Assembly: GCA_030998225.1 (NCBI GenBank) | Contig: JAPYXD010000741.1 | Coordinates: 1,240,001-1,304,000, forward strand | DNA: 64,000 nt | From: Diplolepis rosae | Taxonomy: Eukaryota > Arthropoda > Insecta > Hymenoptera > Diplolepididae | Reading direction: 5' to 3' | Shown: one piece after another, positions 58,742-64,000 of the stretch | How the letters are laid out: each line of letters starts with the position of its first letter | How positions within the stretch are numbered: position 1 is the stretch's first letter | The notes under the pieces: model-generated | The model's input: only the letters and a program-made list of their open reading frames with translations | What the model was told of the DNA's origin: nothing | The model's database searches: none | Program-made: the position numbers and the translations under genes

Positions 58742-59326
58742 ATGGAGCATTACTATTATGAGCCTAACCAAGTGCGAAGTTACAAAAAAAAGATATGTAG
58801 AACATACTCTCTGGGACTTTTAAACCACGTGGAAATTTTGAGAAATTTTACGATAAAATATGGATTACCGTTACCACAATACATCGTTTATCCTGATCCA
58901 AATTCAAAAACCAAATCATTTTTTCTTGCTCAAGTTAATACAAACGATCATTTTGCTGTACAAGCGGGTCCTACAAGCGAGTTAGCCGAAAATAGAGCTG
59001 CTTTAAAATTACTACAAATATTAATAAGATCTTATGATCTTTGCGATGAGGATTTTTATAATAATAAATGTAAAGAAACAAAAAAAACGAAGAATCAAAG
59101 TGTTCAAACTGATCCAAGACCGAAATTAGTATCATGGGAAAATTCATGTAGATATTGTAACACTCAAATGCATGCTACAAAAAAGTGCCGTAGACGGAAT
59201 GTTTTTAAAGCTGATAAATCAACACAAGTTCCCCCTCCACTTCCACCACGAAACTCTTCAACATTTAGTAATCTATTTTCCCCTTTTTTCCAAAAAACTT
59301 CTAGACCTAAATCCAACCACATGTAA
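58742..59326 (+). CDS. dsRBD plus CCHC-knuckle protein
   Basis: The 194-residue protein has one dsRBD at about residues 28-96 (VEILRNFTIKYGLPLPQY, FFLAQVNTNDHFAVQ, then SELAENRAALKLLQIL at the alpha-2 helix) and a retroviral-type zinc knuckle C136-X2-C139-X4-H144-X4-C149 (CRYCNTQMHATKKC). A proline-rich segment after it (VPPPLPPRNSS) matches an SH3-ligand pattern. dsRBD-knuckle fusions would combine double-stranded and single-stranded RNA binding. The knuckle resembles those of Gag, so fusion of a captured dsRBD with a duplicated nucleocapsid piece is possible. Function inferred: RNA-interference suppression or RNA handling. The frame is intact and lies between the two-dsRBD gene and the F-type envelope. 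Confidence 0.72.
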   Translation: MEHYYYEPNQVRSYKKKICRTYSLGLLNHVEILRNFTIKYGLPLPQYIVYPDPNSKTKSFFLAQVNTNDHFAVQAGPTSELAENRAALKLLQILIRSYDLCDEDFYNNKCKETKKTKNQSVQTDPRPKLVSWENSCRYCNTQMHATKKCRRRNVFKADKSTQVPPPLPPRNSSTFSNLFSPFFQKTSRPKSNHM

Positions 59327-59351
59327 ACATCCAATTTTATCCAATACTAAT

Positions 59352-59370
59352 CCTTTTTTTTCTTTTTCAG
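59352..59370 (+). promoter_or_regulatory. Strong candidate 3' splice site for the F-type env
   Basis: CCTTTTTTTTCTTTTTCAG, AG at 59369-59370, 16 bases before ATG 59387. It is the best pyrimidine tract in the element. Confidence 0.7.
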
Positions 59371-59386
59371 CCATTCGAGAAGCATA

Positions 59387-61168
59387 ATGAAATTCCTATA
59401 CCAACCACCTTATGGCGTATACTTGATGCTAATTCTGTTTTTCACTTCTAAAGCAGATAACTTGTATATCAATTCACAATTTTATCACTCATCTGGTATT
59501 TATTTTGAACCAATTTCAAAAATACGTCTATTTTCCGAAAATTATAATTTTATCTCTTATTTTGACATTTTGCAACCAGAAAACTTAAAATATAAAATAG
59601 TAGATACATCTCACAAACTTTATGAACATTGTTTAGTCACAAATATTGCAAACAACTGTAATATATATAATCACCACACTCAGCTTGAATTTATGAAAGA
59701 ACGTATAAATTATTTTCTCGGAGAAATTTCATTTATATCCAGACAAGCTCATAACATCACTAAAATTCCCAAAAATAGTGATCCATTTTTACATCAAATT
59801 CAAAAAGTTCTTCTACAATCAAAAATAAGACAAGAAACTTCTCTTTATTGGCCTAAAGAAAATTTATTCCTACTTCCAAATCCATTTTCTGAACAAATTA
59901 AAAATCTTTCATCCAATCTCAATAACGTTACGATGTACAAAGACTGGCATAAATCACAAATTTACCCAAATTTGCACATTTATAGAATTCTTGCAGCAAA
60001 TTGGCTGATGGACTTGCATGAAGTATCCCGATCCTTTCTATCACTCCTAACACAGCTTACGGAAGCTATGACCCATGCCGCCACAAATTTATGGCACCCC
60101 ATGCTGCTTCCAGATACCTTCCTAGACTTCAAATCCAACAAAGAAGATCCTCACCTTCCAACGTCTCTTTTTTCTATGGTCATTCCATTTTCTAAAATAA
60201 GATACTTTACTTTCAATAACTACTTAATTTTTACTATGACCATACCAATTCCATCTTCTGAAGAATTTCAAGTATTTAAAACACATTCAACCCCTATACA
60301 TTTTGACTTCAACACTGATTATATTATACCTATATTCATAAAACCTCAATTTTCTTATATCGCGATTTCTCCAAATAACGAATCTTACTTCACAACAAAT
60401 GAAAATTTCCTCGCTTCATGCCACCAAAATGGACTTCAAAATTTTTGTCACCCTCCTCATTCCATATACAGTACTCAAAATAATCCTATTTGCGAAACAT
60501 CAATGTTTATAAAATCCCAACCGTATAAATGTAAAACATTCATAAGTTTCAATGAATATCCTTTTTTAACACCACTGTTGTCACACCGTGGATGGCTTTA
60601 TTCAACTATTCTTCCTAAGCAAATCTTTTTATCTTGCTCCAAAAATTCCAAAACCCTTATTACTCTTCAAGGAATAGGAATTTTACAAATAGAATCTGAC
60701 TGTAATTTGGACTCATCAATTCCATACTATAATATTAAAAATTACCCAAAAATAATGGATAACTCAATTCCACTTAGTAAATCGACCACTTCTCTTGAAA
60801 TAATTTCTCCCTTCTTATATAATATGTCGATCACAGAACCTCACTTGTTAAAAAACGTGTTACATCTTTTTCATAAAAAAGATGACATGCTTATATCGAC
60901 TTTTGAAAGTCATGTTTTTCTACTCACAAAATATGCTAATATTCAGAAAATTATCCCATCTATTTTTAATTCTAGTGCACATAAAATATATATAGCACAT
61001 ACTATAGTTACTTTTCTTATAATAATTATTCTATTAATAATACTAATTAAAATTCAAAAAATTTCAAAAAAAACTAATAAAAATATAAATGAAATTAAAC
61101 TAGATCAGAAAACTCCTCTTAGCCTATCAACAAAACCTCTTCTAAGTGACCTATCATTCAAATTTTAA
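59387..61168 (+). CDS. env: F-type (errantivirus/baculovirus F-like) envelope protein
   Basis: The 593-residue protein begins with a signal peptide (VYLMLILFFTSKA near residues 11-23). Motifs in order are those of insect F-type envelopes: GIYFEPISKIRLFSENYNFI, KERINYFLGEISFI where the fusion-peptide region normally starts, LTEAMTHAATNLWHPMLLP (the LHP motif position), YLIFTMTIPIP, CHQNGLQNFC, then GWLYSTILP, IFLSCSKN and LQGIGILQIESDC. A membrane anchor follows (TIVTFLIIIILLIILIKI, about residues 542-559) and a basic tail of about 35 residues. No RXXR furin site is seen before the presumed fusion peptide, so priming may differ. It is intact, and it is the second envelope gene of the element, unrelated to G. 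Confidence 0.82.
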   Translation: MKFLYQPPYGVYLMLILFFTSKADNLYINSQFYHSSGIYFEPISKIRLFSENYNFISYFDILQPENLKYKIVDTSHKLYEHCLVTNIANNCNIYNHHTQLEFMKERINYFLGEISFISRQAHNITKIPKNSDPFLHQIQKVLLQSKIRQETSLYWPKENLFLLPNPFSEQIKNLSSNLNNVTMYKDWHKSQIYPNLHIYRILAANWLMDLHEVSRSFLSLLTQLTEAMTHAATNLWHPMLLPDTFLDFKSNKEDPHLPTSLFSMVIPFSKIRYFTFNNYLIFTMTIPIPSSEEFQVFKTHSTPIHFDFNTDYIIPIFIKPQFSYIAISPNNESYFTTNENFLASCHQNGLQNFCHPPHSIYSTQNNPICETSMFIKSQPYKCKTFISFNEYPFLTPLLSHRGWLYSTILPKQIFLSCSKNSKTLITLQGIGILQIESDCNLDSSIPYYNIKNYPKIMDNSIPLSKSTTSLEIISPFLYNMSITEPHLLKNVLHLFHKKDDMLISTFESHVFLLTKYANIQKIIPSIFNSSAHKIYIAHTIVTFLIIIILLIILIKIQKISKKTNKNINEIKLDQKTPLSLSTKPLLSDLSFKF

Positions 61169-61506
61169 CTACTTCTTTTCAAACGTATCTATAAACTGGA
61201 AAGGACCCATATGTTCCATCCTTTCAACCTTCCTGGTACAAGTACAATCCATCCCTCTCTTTCTATACTGTAAAACCACAGCATGATCATTGGGAATGTA
61301 CCTTTAGAAGAACAGTTTTTGTAAGGGTATTGTAATATAAGAATTGTTTTTCTAATGGAGAAGTAGAATACCTTTCAATAATGTATAACTTCTGTTAGAA
61401 TCAAATTTCGGTACTTTTGCACGAATTAAATAGATAAAGTATAAAAATTATATAATCAAGGGTATAGTTAAGTAAATTTAGATCCCTTTCTTTTTAAATT
61501 TATAGA
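61169..61506 (+). other. Spacer with splice acceptor
   Basis: No open frame of note. CCTTTCTTTTTAAATTTATAG, with AG at 61504-61505, is a candidate 3' splice site immediately before ATG 61507. Confidence 0.5.
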
Positions 61507-61914
61507 ATGATTCCGACTGCGGCAGAACCGATCGTGTTCCACTCAGGACCTGTGGACGGTGTATGTCCACAGGATTATCCAATCACATATGGACATTTAA
61601 TAAATAGTTTTTGTTTCGACTTAGAAGAGTCAACCTTATTCATTTATTACAGTCAGCAAACAACAAAGAAATTTTGCCAATTTTGCTTCGAAAAATTACC
61701 AATTCCAGAACAAAATGAATACGAATTCTGTACCTCATGGCACTCAGTTTGTAAAATACAATGCGTTAATATGAATTGTAACGGTTGTAGGGAAGCATTA
61801 ATAACGCCACGCTGTAGGGCAATCGACTGTAAAGGTTGCACTGAGCAATTCTTAAAAAATAAAATGCAACTTCAATTCGGAAACGAAGTTATAGTTGAAA
61901 ATGTTTTTCGATAA
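61507..61914 (+). CDS. Cysteine-rich accessory protein 1, unknown function
   Basis: The 135-residue protein has twelve cysteines, including three C-X2-C pairs (C57/C60, C91/C94, C108/C111) and C75, H79, C82, C86 between them, a pattern that suggests two or three zinc sites. The N-terminal 50 residues contain SFCFDLEESTLFIYYS. No signal peptide or membrane segment. I do not recognise the family. The next gene has a similar layout (an acidic N terminus, then a Cys-Phe strand, then C-X2-C-E), so the two may be diverged duplicates. Position among accessory genes of the retrovirus, intact frame and a splice acceptor directly upstream argue that it is expressed. Zinc-binding RING-, BIR- or U-box-like roles cannot be claimed from the sequence. 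Confidence 0.6.
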   Translation: MIPTAAEPIVFHSGPVDGVCPQDYPITYGHLINSFCFDLEESTLFIYYSQQTTKKFCQFCFEKLPIPEQNEYEFCTSWHSVCKIQCVNMNCNGCREALITPRCRAIDCKGCTEQFLKNKMQLQFGNEVIVENVFR

Positions 61915-62019
61915 AATATTATAAATTGTAGTCATAAATAAAATTTCAAATATGTCTAGAAAATTCTCTTTAAGCAAAACACTGTTAGGATCTAGTTAGT
62001 ATTTTAAAGCTCAATAACG

Positions 62020-62031
62020 AATTTGTTATAG
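62020..62031 (+). promoter_or_regulatory. Candidate 3' splice site
   Basis: AATTTGTTATAG, AG at 62030-62031, four bases before ATG 62036. The pyrimidine tract is weak. Confidence 0.4.
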
Positions 62032-62035
62032 AAAA

Positions 62036-62398
62036 ATGCTGCCGCAAGATTTTGAATCCATTCAAGCCGAAAATCCAGAAAACGACGAACAGTACTACCA
62101 ACCGTATATCGATCAAATAATTATGAAACATTTTTGTTGTTACTCTCCAGAAAACGAAATATATCAGAATACTTTAGATCAAAAATTCATACGTAAAGAA
62201 TGTTACAGATTTAAAATTACCTTTTTTGAATCAGAAATATCTGTACCTTTCCTTAACCGCCACATTGTAACCACGGATCTTAACGGATTAAAATGTTCTG
62301 TCTGCGAAGAGCAAATTTTTTTCATACGTTTCAGAGCAGACCAATGTTTTCTTTGCACTGAATATCTCTTTGAGTTAGCAAACGCGGAAAACGAATAA
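62036..62398 (+). CDS. Cysteine-rich accessory protein 2, unknown function
   Basis: The 120-residue protein has an acidic N terminus, C34-C35 and C56, and a C-terminal C87-X2-C90-X13-C104-X2-C107 cluster (LKCSVCEEQ, then QCFLCTEYLF), which is the spacing of a small zinc ribbon. No signal peptide or membrane segment. The strand ECYRFKITFFESEI followed by KC-X2-CEE parallels SFCFDLEES and FCQFCFEK in the preceding gene. I do not recognise the family. The frame is intact and the gene is flanked by intergenic stretches of about 100 bp with candidate acceptors. Confidence 0.55.
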   Translation: MLPQDFESIQAENPENDEQYYQPYIDQIIMKHFCCYSPENEIYQNTLDQKFIRKECYRFKITFFESEISVPFLNRHIVTTDLNGLKCSVCEEQIFFIRFRADQCFLCTEYLFELANAENE

Positions 62399-62485
62399 TT
62401 TATAATCCATATACATAATTATTAACAATAATAATAACTAATTTCCATTTATATCAAATTAAATCACAAACAACTCAAATAGATA

Positions 62486-62497
62486 ATTCTTTTGCAG
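62486..62497 (+). promoter_or_regulatory. Candidate 3' splice site
   Basis: ATTCTTTTGCAG, AG at 62496-62497, nine bases before ATG 62507. It also decides the start: the TTG codon at 62492 further upstream would be removed by splicing. Confidence 0.6.
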
Positions 62498-62506
62498 ATA
62501 AGGACA

Positions 62507-62956
62507 ATGGCAATGCAACAAAGAGATTTGACAAAGGGTAGCGCAGTACAAATACTTAACGAAATAAGTATTGAATATGATTTTTCAATACCAGAATACA
62601 CAGTAAAATCTCTTGGAATACATCAAGAACTACCGCCATTCGAGGCAACTTGTGAAATTTTAAAAAATAATGTAACCTATGCTTGTGTTGGAGAACCTGC
62701 GTCCCAAAAGAAAGTAGCAAAACAAAATGCAGCAGCTAGAGTCTTGGAAACACTTTCCACGAAATATATATTTTTAGAAGAAAAGTTAGAAAAATGCTTA
62801 ATAACAGAATCTAAATTTTATAATATAAGCGATAAAAACAATAAAGAAGCTTTACAAAAATGGACTAATTCATGTGAAAGGTGTTTTCAAAGAGGACATT
62901 TAGCTCGTAACTGCCGCAACCCTCTACGTAATAAAAAATATAAAAATAACCCTTAA
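62507..62956 (+). CDS. dsRBD plus CCHC-knuckle protein, second copy
   Basis: From ATG 62507 the protein has 149 residues. Residues about 9-85 form the most canonical dsRBD of the element: SAVQILNEISIEYDFSIPEY, EATCEILKNNVTYACVGE, and SQKKVAKQNAAARVLETL with the KKxAKxxAA motif that contacts RNA phosphates. A CCHC knuckle follows: C123-X2-C126-X4-H131-X4-C136 (CERCFQRGHLARNC), close to the Gag knuckle CNYCKQPGHLVRDC. Same domain order as 58742-59326, so the two are probably duplicates of one dsRBD-knuckle ancestor. It is the last gene before the 3' LTR. A role in hiding dsRNA from Dicer-2/Argonaute-2 is plausible but inferred. Confidence 0.78.
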   Translation: MAMQQRDLTKGSAVQILNEISIEYDFSIPEYTVKSLGIHQELPPFEATCEILKNNVTYACVGEPASQKKVAKQNAAARVLETLSTKYIFLEEKLEKCLITESKFYNISDKNNKEALQKWTNSCERCFQRGHLARNCRNPLRNKKYKNNP

Positions 62957-63129
62957 AGAATATTTTCACTAATCTACTACATTATAAAAATTATATTTTA
63001 TATATTACAGCATGTTATTTATAATTTACAAATATAAAATACCCCATTCACGTATAAAAAATATTAATGTATTCAGTTATATAACAAAATAAATCATTGT
63101 AACCTTATATTAATACTAAGTTCAAACTA

Positions 63130-63160
<31 letters not shown>

Positions 63161-63421
63161 CTATGTAATAATTTATAACAAAAACTTTTAATATTAAGAC
63201 AATATAAATTTGTATCCAAAAAATATGTTAATATTTGAATTTATCAAATTGTGAAAATGCAAAAAAAATACAAATTGTAGAACAAACGTCGAAATGAATG
63301 TTATATTTATCATTCAGATATTGTTATCAGAAAAAGAGTTGAATGTATTTCTTCAAAACAAAAAAATGTATTCTTCTACCGAAGTTTCGATCGCGGATCG
63401 TTAACTCCCCGCGCTCAAACT
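62957..63421 (+). other. 3' untranslated region with internal poly(A)
   Basis: No gene. AATAAA at 63089-63094 is followed by a run of 26 A (63135-63160). Near the end CGATCGCGGATCG lies just before the polypurine tract. Confidence 0.7.
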
Positions 63422-63432
63422 GAGGGGGGAGG
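63422..63432 (+). other. Polypurine tract
   Basis: GAGGGGGGAGG directly abuts the LTR start TGTCACG. It is the plus-strand primer site of reverse transcription. Confidence 0.9.
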
Positions 63433-64000
63433 TGTCACGTCCCGCGACGTATTTGAATGTATATAATACACACAGGCTGGTTTGAGTTAGAAATCTATGA
63501 GAGAATCGATAAAGGGGAATCTCTGAGTTTGAGATTAATAAAATTCGACCGGGACAATTTAAAATCAAAGTTCGGGAGTCGTAAAAGTCATCGTAGACTT
63601 GAACAGATCTTTGTAAAGATCTTCGAACAGTGTCATAAATTTGGATCACCGCCCTTGACGGCATATAACTGTGCGGCCTCTAACTCCGTCTCTCTCACAC
63701 ACTTGGACTACACCTGTGGAGATCCAGTACTTACAACTCACCGCCGTGTGGATTAAACCTCAACACAACTTACGAATCATAAAGGTACCGAACCTCTCTC
63801 TCTCTATCTTTATTCTTTGTCTCTTTCTCACCTACGTACCAACCAGCCTGTGCCTACATTATATAAGAATTGTCTTAACGAATGTATATCCGGAAATTTT
63901 AACCAGTAAAATAAATTCAATTTGTATTATTTTCATAATCATTGTGTCTTTCATTGACTTATCCTCATCCCTAAGCGAGGATCATTCGATCCTAACTTAA
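63433..64000 (+). mobile_element. 3' LTR of the complex retrovirus, promoter deleted, runs out of the window
   Basis: Identical to the 5' LTR for its first 88 bases (to GGGGAAT at 63520), then it continues with the sequence that follows 46927 in the 5' LTR. The 233 bp between, with TATA box and initiator, are missing; AAT occurs at both edges in the 5' copy, so a microhomology deletion is likely. Four substitutions separate the copies. About 52 bases of the LTR, and then a target-site duplication and the rest of the older env, are expected just past the window. Confidence 0.9.

Overview
The window is insect-like repetitive DNA with no recognisable host gene. The evidence for an insect is the type of retroelements present (errantivirus-like Ty3/gypsy elements, a chuvirus-type glycoprotein), primer-binding sites that match insect-type tRNA-Gly(GCC) and tRNA-Leu(AAG), and AT-rich satellite DNA. 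A hymenopteran is possible, but the sequence does not settle it.

Layout. (1) 1-33345 is one satellite array in a single orientation. Its monomers come in a long form (about 397 bp), a short form (exactly 270 bp) and a divergent third type. There are higher-order repeats of 5 x 270 bp and of about 609 bp. The stretch 9.5-12.5 kb carries scattered small insertions that look like uncorrected long-read error. (2) 33346-38707 holds a decayed Ty3/gypsy element on the minus strand (LTR-like end, integrase, RNase H and gag relics, with internal deletions). (3) 38708-46606 is a plus-strand errantivirus-like element primed by tRNA-Leu. It has a long LTR, a broken gag, no recognisable pol and an F-type env, which is cut at 46606 by the next element. 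(4) 46607 to beyond 64000 is a large, young endogenous retrovirus primed by tRNA-Gly(GCC). Its two LTRs differ at only 4 of 568 comparable bases.

The last element is the main result. Between ordinary Ty3/gypsy gag-pol and the 3' LTR it has room for about eight further genes: a CARD-only protein (death-fold, apoptosis signalling), a chuvirus-type class III glycoprotein, a protein with two double-stranded-RNA-binding domains, a dsRBD plus CCHC-knuckle protein, a second and unrelated envelope of the F type, two small cysteine-rich proteins, and another dsRBD plus CCHC protein. Nearly every one of these has a candidate 3' splice site just upstream of its start codon, and a candidate splice donor lies near the end of the 5' LTR. 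This suggests a multiply spliced, lentivirus-like expression plan. The likely jobs, by inference only, are blocking cell death (CARD), shielding dsRNA from RNA interference (dsRBDs) and entry (two envelopes). This copy is broken: in-frame stops in gag, pol and G, frameshifts in pol and G, and a 3' LTR that has lost its promoter.

The leaders of elements 3 and 4 share a homologous block of about 90 nt. They also share six hairpins, each with a loop of exactly 19 nt and a co-varying inner pair, which look like a repeated RNA signal (packaging, dimerisation or translation). Element 3 has a second array of hairpins with an invariant 10-nt loop in its R-U5 region.
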